DNA from: Bacteroidota bacterium
GTDB taxonomy: Bacteria > Bacteroidota > Ignavibacteria > UBA10030 > UBA8401
Assembly: GCA_013361065.1 (NCBI GenBank)
Contig: JABWAK010000013.1
Location: 1 to 43,095, forward strand
Length of the DNA: 43,095 nucleotides
Direction of reading: 5' to 3'
Below the pieces are notes generated by a model. That model did no database searches, was not told where the DNA came from, and saw only the letters and a list, made by a program, of their open reading frames with translations. Below, one piece after another: positions 28,201 to 35,141 of the stretch (positions are counted from its first letter, which is position 1; each line of letters begins with the position of its first letter). The position numbers and the translations under genes were made by a program.

Positions 28201-29106
28201 CGCATCGGCCGGGTACGGTGTGTCGGTCCCCTGCACATACGCCCGGTACACCTCCGGCAGGTTCTCCGCCGACGCACCGGGGAGGATGCCGGCGCCGAGG
28301 ATCTTCTTCGCTTCCTCGTTGGCATAGTACGGCGTACCGTCCGCCGTCATGATATAGATGCCGGCCGGGACGGTCTCCAGGAAGCTGATGAACCGTTTCT
28401 CGCTGTCCCGCACCTCCTTCTCCGCCTTGGTACGGTGGCGCACTTCCCGCATCAGGAAGAGAAAGACGATCGCCATGAGCATGATGCTGACGAACCCGCC
28501 GAAGCCGATCAGCAGCAGGGTGCGGTTGGTCTGGTTGGTGGTGTGCAGTTTCCGTTCGGAGAGGAATCGCAGTTCGAGCGACTCCATGACAGCCGCAAGA
28601 CTGTCGATACGGCGCATGATGTCCTGGCTGGTCTTCACCGGATAGCGGCGGTCGGCATTCTCCAGGTCCGTCATCACGACCGCATCGATCTTCTCCTCGT
28701 TGAATTCCGCCCGCACCTCCACCACACGCTGCAGCGCTTTGAAGGTCTGCAGCTGCTCGGGATTGGCGGCGATCAGCTGGCGGACATTATCCAGATGGAC
28801 GCGCACGCTGTCCATCTTCATCCGGTAGATGTGGAGCGAGGAGGAATCCTGGGTCAGATAGAATGTGCGGAGTTCCGTCTGCCCCGCGGCGACATCCGCC
28901 ACCGTCGTGTGCAGTTCGCGGATCACATCGTAGGCCTGGGTGACGGTGTCGTAATCCTCGGAGAGCTGGATGACGGTGCGGAACGCGAAGGTGCCGGCGA
29001 CCAGCAGTGTGAGCAGTGCGGCAATGAATGCCGCGATCAGCCGGCGGGAGAACGCCTTCTTCCGTGCAGGCACCGGTGCCGGGGATATGGAGGGGAACTG
29101 CATCAT
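25288..29106 (-). CDS. Hybrid histidine kinase/phosphorelay protein embedded in the hut operon
   Basis: 1272 residues. The layout is TM1 (about 24-46), a helical CHASE3-like periplasmic sensor (about 48-190), TM2 (about 197-220), three PAS domains (about 238-350, 360-480 and 490-610), and HisKA with the H-box ATMSHEIRTPMNG (His near 640). HATPase follows with DTGIGI and GGTGLGLAI, then a first receiver (LLLVDDNETN, IIDFHMPEMDG), a second receiver (ILIAEDNLINQ, LMDLHMPLLDG, LSKPV) and an HPt domain (VHKLRGLALSFGADTL, His near 1207). All phosphotransfer residues are present, so a complete relay is possible within one chain. It starts 3 bases after the hutU stop codon, overlaps the next gene by 4 bases and has no DNA-binding output. 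The signal is unknown; operon position suggests a link to histidine or urocanate use. Confidence 0.93.
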   Translation of the reverse strand: MMQFPSISPAPVPARKKAFSRRLIAAFIAALLTLLVAGTFAFRTVIQLSEDYDTVTQAYDVIRELHTTVADVAAGQTELRTFYLTQDSSSLHIYRMKMDSVRVHLDNVRQLIAANPEQLQTFKALQRVVEVRAEFNEEKIDAVVMTDLENADRRYPVKTSQDIMRRIDSLAAVMESLELRFLSERKLHTTNQTNRTLLLIGFGGFVSIMLMAIVFLFLMREVRHRTKAEKEVRDSEKRFISFLETVPAGIYIMTADGTPYYANEEAKKILGAGILPGASAENLPEVYRAYVQGTDTPYPADALPIVRALRGERSTVTDVEIWKPDAVVPLFITGAPIYNSDGALQYAMAAFVDIAEQKRAQQQLAESEERFRQIIENASDIIYRTDEHGRFTYVNPVGLTMFGYTMADVKGMHFTMFVNADDQQRIARLYYRQMISRTKSSYHEFSAVKSNGEHIILGQSVELLFEKNTVVGFLAIARNITAQKLIEEEIQRRQQQLDTVVSTVDEGITLSDQDGRFEIFNAKMEELTGYTKEEANTGEFTKLLYPDPAEQRKGLDRLGEVVSKGSIHDVETTIRTKQGEERTLLISTRIVHVKETVMFLSAYRDITSRKRFEEELKQAKEAAESATLAKSLFLATMSHEIRTPMNGVIGMTDLLMQTTLTDEQREYTEIIRTSGETLLTLINDILDFSKIESGKLDMERRPVEVQALIEETFDLVARRAVEKRIDLVYLVDPGTPPYIIGDPIRLRQILLNLTNNAVKFTEKGEVFVSVKELQRENDLTTLQFSVKDTGIGISREQAEKLFQPFTQVDASTTRKFGGTGLGLAITRRLVEMLGGTVWVQSEEGKGAEFFFTLRVPTSTAGDSQPRKYMRGKVPELAGKRLLLVDDNETNLNILSIQCTNWGMHARATSSQHEALQWLKAGDPFDVAIIDFHMPEMDGLELARAIRTHRSEAELPIILFSSSGRSEFTEEENALFAAVVLKPLKQMNLYTTLVDVLSRTGTADRQRRESMPAKVEPLADSVPLRILIAEDNLINQKLALRLLQQLGYTADVVANGREVLSIIAEKRYDIILMDLHMPLLDGLETTRTILRTVDPSLRPKIVAMTADAMSGDRERCIDAGMDDYLSKPVRLDGLRDVLKHYGEMILEAKRTNDHGSPKRVMFLRLKELLEQTDAEFMTAFVQSYPAQSEEIMQQLDAAWRARSIGEIVFVVHKLRGLALSFGADTLADLCRTVEQHAEKDPGIITDERLGEIHRSLRESYEMLAQVISDLGIV

Positions 29107-29109
29107 CCG

Positions 29110-30762
29110 TTATTTCATCGGGATCCGGATATCGAAACGGGCGGCGTTCTTCCGTGCGCGGTCATACCCCGCATCGGCGTGACGGATGATCCCCATGCCG
29201 GGGTCGTAGGTAAGCACACGCTCCAGCCGCGCATCCGCTTCGGCCGTGCCGTCGCAGACGATCACCATGCCGTTGTGGATGGAGTTGCCGATACCGACGC
29301 CGCCGCCGTGGTGGACGCTCACCCAGCTGGCACCGCCGGTGGCATTCAGCATGGCGCCGAGGATCGGCCAGTCGGCGATGGCATCGCTGCCGTCCTTCAT
29401 TTTCTCGGTTTCCCTGTTCGGCGATGCAACGCTGCCGCAGTCCAGATGGTCACGCCCGATGACGATCGGTGCTTTCAGCTCGCCGCGGCGGACAAGGTTG
29501 TTGAAGATCCTTCCCATCTTCGCACGCTCGCCGTATCCCAGCCAGCAGATGCGCGCCGGAAGTCCCTGGAACGCCACCTGCTTCTGCGCTTTCTCGATCC
29601 AGTTCCTCAGCAGTGTGTTCTCCGGGAAGGCTTCCAGGATCGCGCGGTCCGTGCGGTAGATATCCTCCGGATCACCGGAGAGCGCCACCCAGCGGAACGG
29701 ACCTTTGCCGTCACAGAACAGCGGACGGATATACTCAGGGACGAAGCCGGGGATATCGAATGCATTCTTCACGCCGCCCACCTGTGCTTCACCGCGAATG
29801 TTGTTGCCGTAATCGAAAACGATCTTCCCCTTCTTCTTCAGCGCCAGCAGACCTTTCACATGCGCAACGATGGAGGCGCGGGAGAGCTCTACATACTTCT
29901 TCGGATTCTTCTTCCTCAGGTCGAGTGCTTTTTCGTACGTCATGCCGGCGGGGACATATCCGTTCAGCGGATCGTGCGCGGAGGTCTGGTCGGTGACGAT
30001 ATCGGGAAGGAATGTGCCGCGGGCGATCTTCGGGACGATCTCCGCCGCATTGCCGAGGAGTCCGACCGAAAGCGGTTGTTTCTTCTTCTTCGCATCGGCG
30101 ATCATGGCGAGCGCTTCGTTCAGATCCTCGCTCATCACATCCAGATATTTTGTGGCGAGACGTTTTTCGATGCGGGTCCGGTCGACTTCAATGGCGAGGC
30201 ACGCAGCGCCGTTCATCGTTGCGGCGAGCGGCTGAGCACCGCCCATGCCGCCGAGTCCGGCCGTGAGCAGGAACTTCCCGGCGAGCGTTCCTTTAAAGTG
30301 CTGACGCGCCGCTTCGGCGAACGTTTCATACGTTCCCTGCAGGATCCCCTGCGAGCCGATGTAGATCCAGCTTCCGGCGGTCATTTGTCCATACATGGTC
30401 AGACCGAGCGCTTCCAGCCGGCGGAACTCATCCCACGTGGCCCATTTGGGGACGAGCATGGAGTTGCTGATCAGCACGCGGGGGGCGTTGGAGTGGGTGC
30501 GGAAGATGCCGACCGGCTTGCCGGACTGCACGAGGAGGGTCTCGTCATTTTCGAGTCCCTGCAGACAGGAGACGATGGAATCGAAGCTCTTCCAGTTGCG
30601 GGCTGCTTTGCCGGTGCCGCCGTAGACGATCAGTTCCTGCGGCCGTTCGGCGACCTCCGGATCGAGGTTGTTCATCAGCATCCGGAGGGCCGCTTCCTGG
30701 ACCCATCCTTTGGCCGATATGGTGGTTCCGCGGGGTGCGCGGATGGTGCGAGATGCAGACAT
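29110..30762 (-). CDS. hutU: Urocanate hydratase
   Basis: 550 residues from ATG 30762, the usual size. Urocanase adds water to urocanate using tightly bound NAD+, giving 4-imidazolone-5-propionate for HutI. Family signatures visible are [31 protein letters not shown], the NAD-binding [35 protein letters not shown] and [20 protein letters not shown] seven bases upstream supports this start; an in-frame codon at 30789 would add nine non-family residues. It heads the minus-strand run with the hybrid kinase, the mini-proteins and hutI. The upstream region carries an AT-rich inverted repeat and four TGACNGTCA palindromes. Confidence 0.97.
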   Translation of the reverse strand: MSASRTIRAPRGTTISAKGWVQEAALRMLMNNLDPEVAERPQELIVYGGTGKAARNWKSFDSIVSCLQGLENDETLLVQSGKPVGIFRTHSNAPRVLISNSMLVPKWATWDEFRRLEALGLTMYGQMTAGSWIYIGSQGILQGTYETFAEAARQHFKGTLAGKFLLTAGLGGMGGAQPLAATMNGAACLAIEVDRTRIEKRLATKYLDVMSEDLNEALAMIADAKKKKQPLSVGLLGNAAEIVPKIARGTFLPDIVTDQTSAHDPLNGYVPAGMTYEKALDLRKKNPKKYVELSRASIVAHVKGLLALKKKGKIVFDYGNNIRGEAQVGGVKNAFDIPGFVPEYIRPLFCDGKGPFRWVALSGDPEDIYRTDRAILEAFPENTLLRNWIEKAQKQVAFQGLPARICWLGYGERAKMGRIFNNLVRRGELKAPIVIGRDHLDCGSVASPNRETEKMKDGSDAIADWPILGAMLNATGGASWVSVHHGGGVGIGNSIHNGMVIVCDGTAEADARLERVLTYDPGMGIIRHADAGYDRARKNAARFDIRIPMK

Positions 30763-30772
30763 TCCCTTACTC

Positions 30773-30795
30773 CATATATTATGGCTCAATATATG
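30773..30795 (-). promoter_or_regulatory. AT-rich inverted repeat in the hutU leader
   Basis: Perfect 8-bp arms CATATATT (30773-30780) and AATATATG (30788-30795) around ATGGCTC. It lies 11 bases upstream of the hutU start codon and abuts its ribosome-binding site. It could be a -10 region/operator or an RNA hairpin that affects translation. No experiment or family match supports either. Confidence 0.4.
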
Positions 30796-30841
30796 ACAAA
30801 AATGGGGAAACTGCTCGGAGCAAATTCATCGAAACACCGGC

Positions 30842-30938
30842 GATGACGGTCATCTGCGACGTTGACCGTCACCTATAAAAAGGGTTTCGCAGTGGTGACG
30901 GTCAACGAACGTAGTGGCTATTAGGGGTGACTGTCATC
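30842..30938. promoter_or_regulatory. Array of four TGACNGTCA palindromes (candidate operators)
   Basis: Exact TGACNGTCA occurs at 30844-30852, 30863-30871, 30896-30904 and 30928-30936. Centre spacings are 19, 33 and 32 bases, close to two and three helical turns. Every copy is flanked by G at the 5' side and C at the 3' side (GnTGACNGTCAnC). Copies two and three also form a 13-bp inverted repeat with each other. The array starts 80 bases upstream of the hutU start codon. It looks like a multi-site operator, but the binding protein is unknown and the site does not resemble the HutC operator I know. Confidence 0.5.
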
Positions 30939-31257
30939 TGAGAACTGTAGCCGGGAAGGTTCAACCCGGCATACTTATATAAAGCGAAGGCTGAAGGCGT
31001 TGCTTAATGAAATTACTAATTGTCCTCAAATAAATATATCCATGGACCTATATCAGTAAAATGACATCGGGAAAAATAACTTAGCCCCTTGAATCAGGGA
31101 TTTCAGCAGTCAAAAGAATATTGGACGCAACTTCACTTGCGTCTATACTCATATTTGGGTAGAATAAACGCAATAATGCGTAAATTCTGGAGTTAACACC
31201 TATTTTAAGAAAGCCGACTTCAACATGAATTGATAAATTAAAAATGTATAGATTTCA
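30939..31257. other. Intergenic region upstream of AT-rich lipoprotein gene
   Basis: No open frame with coding character. There is a short GC stem GCCGGG/CCCGGC at 30950-30970. From about 31000 the sequence becomes AT-rich, marking the left flank of an insertion-like block. No clear promoter could be fixed. Confidence 0.4.
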
Positions 31258-31830
31258 ATGAAAACAAACCTGATTAAGACATTTCTTCTGCTGATACTGT
31301 CAATTATTTTGACTAATTGTGCTACTCAAAGAACGAGCACACTTGTTGGCGGAAATTATAATGAAACCAAAAACGAGACTGATTATTTTGTTTTGCCATA
31401 TGGTTCTGTGATACTTCCAGGAAAATGGGACAAGAATGATTATAATTCAATAAGCAGACAACAGTTCTTTAGAAATCAAGATTCTGTTATTATTGCTATT
31501 GCATTTGGGCGATTTGATAAATATGAATTTAATATGGACGGTGCACAGACAGGATATAATTTTGTAAAAGCATTTTATGAATGGGATTCAAAATATTTTG
31601 TTGACTCACATGGATTGAAAAGACAAGTTATTGAAAGCGATAGTTCGAATCATTTAATGGTTTACAGGATTTTTGGACAGATAGAAAAAGGAGAATTTGA
31701 TACGTACTTTTTGATTGGTGAGAAAAATGGAAATATCAGTAATTTTTCAATTTCAGACACGGATAAATGGACAGAAAGTGAAAAGACAATTTTTTTAAAG
31801 AATATATTTTTGACCGAGAAGATAAAATAA
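31258..31830 (+). CDS. AT-rich putative lipoprotein (foreign base composition)
   Basis: 190 residues with a lipoprotein signal, MKTNLIKTFLLLILSIILTNC, lipobox Cys at residue 21. No domain is recognised. The mature part is rich in Asn, Phe, Tyr and Lys and contains a basic C-terminal tail. Base composition is far more AT-rich than nearly all neighbours, and codon use follows (frequent aaa, aat, att), so recent transfer from an AT-rich Bacteroidota relative is likely. The ribosome-binding site is weak. Immediately downstream is a long imperfect palindrome, and beyond that a decayed gene, so gene plus palindrome may form a cassette. Confidence 0.7.
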   Translation: MKTNLIKTFLLLILSIILTNCATQRTSTLVGGNYNETKNETDYFVLPYGSVILPGKWDKNDYNSISRQQFFRNQDSVIIAIAFGRFDKYEFNMDGAQTGYNFVKAFYEWDSKYFVDSHGLKRQVIESDSSNHLMVYRIFGQIEKGEFDTYFLIGEKNGNISNFSISDTDKWTESEKTIFLKNIFLTEKIK

Positions 31831-31837
31831 AAAACAG

Positions 31838-31970
31838 GTGCTAACACGCGGTATAAAAAATTGCCGGGACAGTAGATTATTCAAGGGTTGTAGCCCGCTT
31901 CAACCTTTGTTTAGCTTGATAGGAAATCGCCCGCAATCGGCAACTTTTCATACCGCCGTCCGTTAACGGC
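31838..31970 (+). repeat. Long imperfect palindrome, attC-like candidate
   Basis: The left arm (31841-31867: CGGTAT, A-run, TTGCCG) is complementary to the right arm (31938-31964: CGGCAA, CTTTTC, ATACCG) with a few bulged bases. The outer ends CTAAC (31841-31845) and GTTA (31962-31965) also face each other. An inner hairpin AAGGGTTG/CAACCTTT occupies 31883-31908. The layout of bulged arms around a variable terminal structure right after a foreign gene resembles integron attC sites, but the outer core boxes do not match the RYYYAAC/GTTRRRY consensus exactly and no integrase is nearby. Confidence 0.45.
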
Positions 31971-31992
31971 AATCAAAGAAAATATTAGCCTG

Positions 31993-32250
31993 ATGCACAT
32001 GAAAATGAGATCTCTTCTCATCTTCGCGCTCGTATTTTCCAGCCTCCTGTTTGCTCAAAGCGATTCATACAGCCTAGTATTGAATCATGTAGCGCTCTCC
32101 GTGAACAATCTGGATCGTTCCGCTGATTTCTACAAGAATGCCGTCCACCATAAAGAAATAGAAATCAGAGCAGAAGAAGTGTGGCAGTATATCACAGCGG
32201 TTTTACAACAGGCAGGGTGTTCTCGTTGAAGCGGAAAAGACTCTGCGATC
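31993..32250 (+). pseudogene. Remnant of a secreted VOC (glyoxalase/bleomycin-resistance fold) protein
   Basis: The first ~53 codons encode a signal peptide (MHMKMRSLLIFALVFSSLLFAQ) and the first VOC strand-helix unit LNHVALSVNNLDRSADFYKN. The frame then runs into EEVWQYITAVLQQAGC and stops at 32229, only 78 residues in all. In the adjacent frame just before that stop, FYNRQGVLVEAE resembles the last VOC strand (typically FxDPDGxxIEV). This indicates a large internal deletion of about 60-70 codons plus a frameshift. Most metal and substrate positions are lost, so the product is not expected to work. It lies between the palindrome and the thioredoxin-fold gene. Confidence 0.65.
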
Positions 32251-32260
32251 AAGGAGCGTC

Positions 32261-32803
32261 ATGACACTTTCTAAAATAGTTCTGATCATCACACTTTGTG
32301 CATTATTCCCTTCAGCATTCGCCTCTGCCCAAAACAACCCCCTCCCCGACTTCACCCTCCCCTCCGCAACGGACACTTCGCACTTCACCCTGAGCCGGGA
32401 ACGGGGCTCGTATATTGCGCTCCACTTCCTGCTGAAGACCGAATGTCCGTACTGCATCCGGCATGCGCGGGAGTATATCAAAAAGGCGCCGACCCTTCCC
32501 GGCGTGCAGCAGATCTTCATCAAACCGGATACGGAGGAGGAGATCCGCGCGTGGGCCGTGAAGCTCTCGCCGGACGATCCGTTCCCGTTCCCCGTCTATC
32601 AGGACAAGGATGCGGCGCTGGCGGAACGGCTCGGCATCCCCGGCGGGTACCATTTCCACGGACAGGTCGTCCGCTATCCGGCCCTCATCCTGCTCGATCC
32701 GAAAGGACGCGAAGTGTTCCGCTATGTCGGCACCGGCAATGCGGACCGGCTGCCGTTCGAGAAGTTCGCGGAGAAAGTGCGCGAGCTGCAGCGAACGAAA
32801 TAG
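32261..32803 (+). CDS. Exported thioredoxin-fold/peroxiredoxin-like protein
   Basis: 180 residues with a signal peptide (MTLSKIVLIITLCALFPSAFASAQ). The mature part begins LPDFTLPSATDTSHFTLS, the usual opening of AhpC/TSA-type proteins, and carries the redox motif CPYC at about residue 66-69 in LLKTECPYCIRHAREYI. GYHFHGQVVRYPALILLDPKGREVFRYVG gives the cis-proline region and C-terminal strands. The protein may act as a periplasmic thiol oxidoreductase or peroxidase; CPYC resembles glutaredoxin-like sites more than classical peroxiredoxins. AAGGAG before the ATG supports the start. A strong hairpin follows the gene. Confidence 0.82.
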   Translation: MTLSKIVLIITLCALFPSAFASAQNNPLPDFTLPSATDTSHFTLSRERGSYIALHFLLKTECPYCIRHAREYIKKAPTLPGVQQIFIKPDTEEEIRAWAVKLSPDDPFPFPVYQDKDAALAERLGIPGGYHFHGQVVRYPALILLDPKGREVFRYVGTGNADRLPFEKFAEKVRELQRTK

Positions 32804-32829
32804 GCTTCCTCTGTACTACGGTGAATACG

Positions 32830-32882
32830 AAACCTTGCGAAGGGTGCAACGCTTAACCCGTTCAACCTTCGCAAGGTTTTCA
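32830..32882. terminator. Strong hairpin after the thioredoxin-fold gene
   Basis: Perfect 14-bp arms AAACCTTGCGAAGG (32830-32843) and CCTTCGCAAGGTTT (32866-32879) with a 22-base spacer, ending in TTTTC. It is 26 bases past the stop codon. It could act as a terminator in both directions. Confidence 0.75.
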
Positions 32883-33084
32883 TATTAATAATAGCCCCTG
32901 AATCATCGACAAGCAAGAAACGCAGGACGATGTTCAAGGGGAATGAGTCGGCAGGGGGAAGAATAGCGCGGTTCCATTGGCGCATGAACATTCTATTCAC
33001 TACTTTTCACGACATCAACGGATCGACCGCCGTTCTTCCCTTCCGCGAACGGCAACAGACCATACCATCACTACGCTCCGGCAT

Positions 33085-33795
33085 ATGAATTGTACATACT
33101 GTAACGCTATTGTTTCTTCATCCTACTGTCCCGACTGCGGCCGGCCGGCGCAGCTTCCCCGCATCGACGGACGATACATCCTTCGGGAGATCGAACATGT
33201 GCTGGAGTTCGAGCGCGGCATTTTCTTCACGATCCGTGAACTGGTGACAAACCCGGGACGGAACATCCAGAGATATCTGGCCGAGGACAGAAGCAGACTC
33301 GTGAAGCCGGTCGTGTTCATCATCATCACCTCATTGATCTACACATTCTGCAATCATCTGTTCCATTTCGAGGACGGGTATATCAAATACGGCGATGCGA
33401 AGCGAACGGCCACTACGGATATCTTTGCGTGGGTCCAGGCGAATTATGGTTATGCGAACATCATCATGGGGATCTTCATCGCACTATGGACACTGCTTCT
33501 GTTCCGTCGATACCGGTATAACTTCTTTGAGATCCTCATCCTGCTCTGTTTCGTGATCGGGATGAACATGCTCATCTATGCCCTGTCCGGAGTTATCCAG
33601 GGAATCACGCACATCGGCATGATGCGAGGAGCCGGTATCATCGGCATCATCTATACGACATGGGCGGTCGGACAATTTTTCGATCGATCGAAACCGGCGA
33701 ACTACGTGAAAGCCTTGCTGGCGTATCTGGCAGGAATGCTGACATTTACGCTGGCTGCGATGTTGTTGGGTGCGGTCATCGAGTTGTTGCCGTAA
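33085..33795 (+). CDS. DUF3667 family membrane protein with zinc ribbon
   Basis: 236 residues from ATG 33085. The N-terminal zinc ribbon CTYCNAIVSSSYCPDCG (Cys-x2-Cys ... Cys-x2-Cys, residues 3-19) is followed by FERGIFFTIRELVTNPGRNIQRYLAEDRS, a signature of DUF3667 proteins of Bacteroidota. About five membrane helices follow. Function is unknown. The open frame extends upstream to 32977, but those residues precede the zinc ribbon and do not look conserved. No strong Shine-Dalgarno sequence is visible. It is preceded by 200 bases of noncoding sequence and followed by a degraded stretch. Confidence 0.85.
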   Translation: MNCTYCNAIVSSSYCPDCGRPAQLPRIDGRYILREIEHVLEFERGIFFTIRELVTNPGRNIQRYLAEDRSRLVKPVVFIIITSLIYTFCNHLFHFEDGYIKYGDAKRTATTDIFAWVQANYGYANIIMGIFIALWTLLLFRRYRYNFFEILILLCFVIGMNMLIYALSGVIQGITHIGMMRGAGIIGIIYTTWAVGQFFDRSKPANYVKALLAYLAGMLTFTLAAMLLGAVIELLP

Positions 33796-34171
33796 TGAGG
33801 ATCGGTCCGCTGTGCTGACGATAGTCTCTCGACAATGAGGCCGGGCTGGCCTTGTGCATCAGCATGCAATTCCATCGCAACGGGTGCTTCGCAAATCGGA
33901 TAACGAATCATCCACCAATTCACTGTCTTATCAGCTCTGGTGATCATTGCAAAAACCACGCATTCGCACCATGTGCCGACCCATTCACAAACAACAGACC
34001 CGATGACCGATATGACGACAGACGAACGAACAATACCGACCTGGATCCTCATCATTTCTGCCCTTCTTGCGCTCATGGAGATCGGCGTGAGTCCTACATG
34101 AGAAAATCTCGTGAGCTAATCCACATTTCCAGCCCTTTAATGCGATCAACAACCATCGAGTGCTCCGCATC
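33796..34171. other. Degraded/noncoding stretch between DUF3667 and beta-lactamase genes
   Basis: About 375 bases with no intact gene of convincing coding character. It contains the short membrane-protein remnant at 34003. On the minus strand, 33800-34076 has a readable frame with protein-like text (WWMIRYPICEAPVAMEL) but no recognisable family, so a decayed minus-strand gene is possible. Confidence 0.35.
34003..34101 (+). pseudogene. Probable N-terminal remnant of a small membrane protein
   Basis: A 32-residue frame, MTDMTTDERTIPTW followed by ILIISALLALMEIGVS, then a stop. I recall similar openings at the start of four-helix membrane proteins of unknown function, in which the first helix is followed by more helices. 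Here everything after the first helix is missing. There is no good ribosome-binding site. It could also be a genuine short membrane peptide. Confidence 0.3.
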
Positions 34172-35083
34172 ATGATAAGACTCCTTCAACGCCTCATTCT
34201 CATCTGTATCGTATCATTCAGTCAGGCACAAGACACCGGCACCGCCCCTCTGCGCACCGCCATCGAACGGATCGTTGCCGGCAAAGACGTAGTGGTCGGC
34301 GTGTCGGTCTTGTCCGGGGATGGTCGGGACACACTCTCGCTCAACGGCAGCCGACGCTTCCCGCTGCAGAGCGTCTTCAAATTCCACATCGCTGCCGCAG
34401 TGTTACAGCAGATCGACCAGCGCCGCTTCGCACTGACCGACAGCATTGAGGTCCGCGGACCGCAGCTCCTCCCCGGTCTCTGGAGTCCGCTCCGCGAGGA
34501 GCATCCCAACGGCGGCTGGTTCACCATCGCTGCGTTGATCCGCTACAGCGTCTCTCAGAGCGATAATGCCGCGTGCGATGCCCTGCTCCGGCTGGCGGGC
34601 GGTCCCGCTGCGGTGGAACGGTTCTTCCATTCCAACGGCATCACGGATATCGCCATTGTGCTGAACGAGGAGACCATGCAGAAGGATTGGGAACAGATGT
34701 TCCTGAACTGGAGCACTCCGCTCGCCGCGACCGAGGCAGTACGGCTGCTGTACGTGAACAGGAACGGACTCCTCTCCACGCAGAGTCACCGCTTCCTCTG
34801 GACCGTGATGCGGGAGACGGAGACAGGGCTGAAGAGGTTGAAGGGGAATCTGCCGCCGGGAACGGCTGTTCTTCATAAGACAGGTTCCTCCGGCACCAAC
34901 AGTACAGGGATCACCGAAGCGGTCAACGATATCGGCATCATCGTGCTCCCGGACGGTCGGCATATCTATATCAGTGTGTTCGTTTCCCGTTCCCGGGAGA
35001 ACAGCGAAACGAATGAGCGGATCATTGCCGAGATCGCTAAGGCAGCGTATGACCATTTTACAGGACGACCGAAAAAGAATTGA
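34172..35083 (+). CDS. Class A (subclass A2-like) beta-lactamase
   Basis: 303 residues. A signal peptide (about 1-20, ending SFSQAQ) exports the enzyme to the periplasm. The serine beta-lactamase motifs are all present: Ser67-x-x-Lys70 in QSVFKFH, SDN at 130-132, the omega-loop glutamate region NEETM (about 165-169) and KTG at 236-238. NWSTPLAATEAVRLL is typical of the A2 subgroup (CepA/CfxA/PER-like) common in Bacteroidota. Predicted reaction is hydrolysis of beta-lactams; the spectrum cannot be read from sequence. A GTG at 34160 is an alternative start with four more residues. It is a single gene with no regulator or mobile element attached, so probably a resident enzyme. Confidence 0.93.
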   Translation: MIRLLQRLILICIVSFSQAQDTGTAPLRTAIERIVAGKDVVVGVSVLSGDGRDTLSLNGSRRFPLQSVFKFHIAAAVLQQIDQRRFALTDSIEVRGPQLLPGLWSPLREEHPNGGWFTIAALIRYSVSQSDNAACDALLRLAGGPAAVERFFHSNGITDIAIVLNEETMQKDWEQMFLNWSTPLAATEAVRLLYVNRNGLLSTQSHRFLWTVMRETETGLKRLKGNLPPGTAVLHKTGSSGTNSTGITEAVNDIGIIVLPDGRHIYISVFVSRSRENSETNERIIAEIAKAAYDHFTGRPKKN

Positions 35084-35141
35084 CCGTCCCGCAGCCGATT
35101 ACCGCTGCAAGGATGGATCAGGACCATATCCATGAATCCCA

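Noticed and set aside
25648-30846. Very long open frame of 1732 codons on the plus strand, antisense to the hybrid kinase and hutU
   Set aside because: It mirrors the codon structure of two well-supported minus-strand genes with clear domain motifs. Its translation is Arg/His/Glu-rich with no recognisable domain, as expected from the antisense frame of GC-rich genes.
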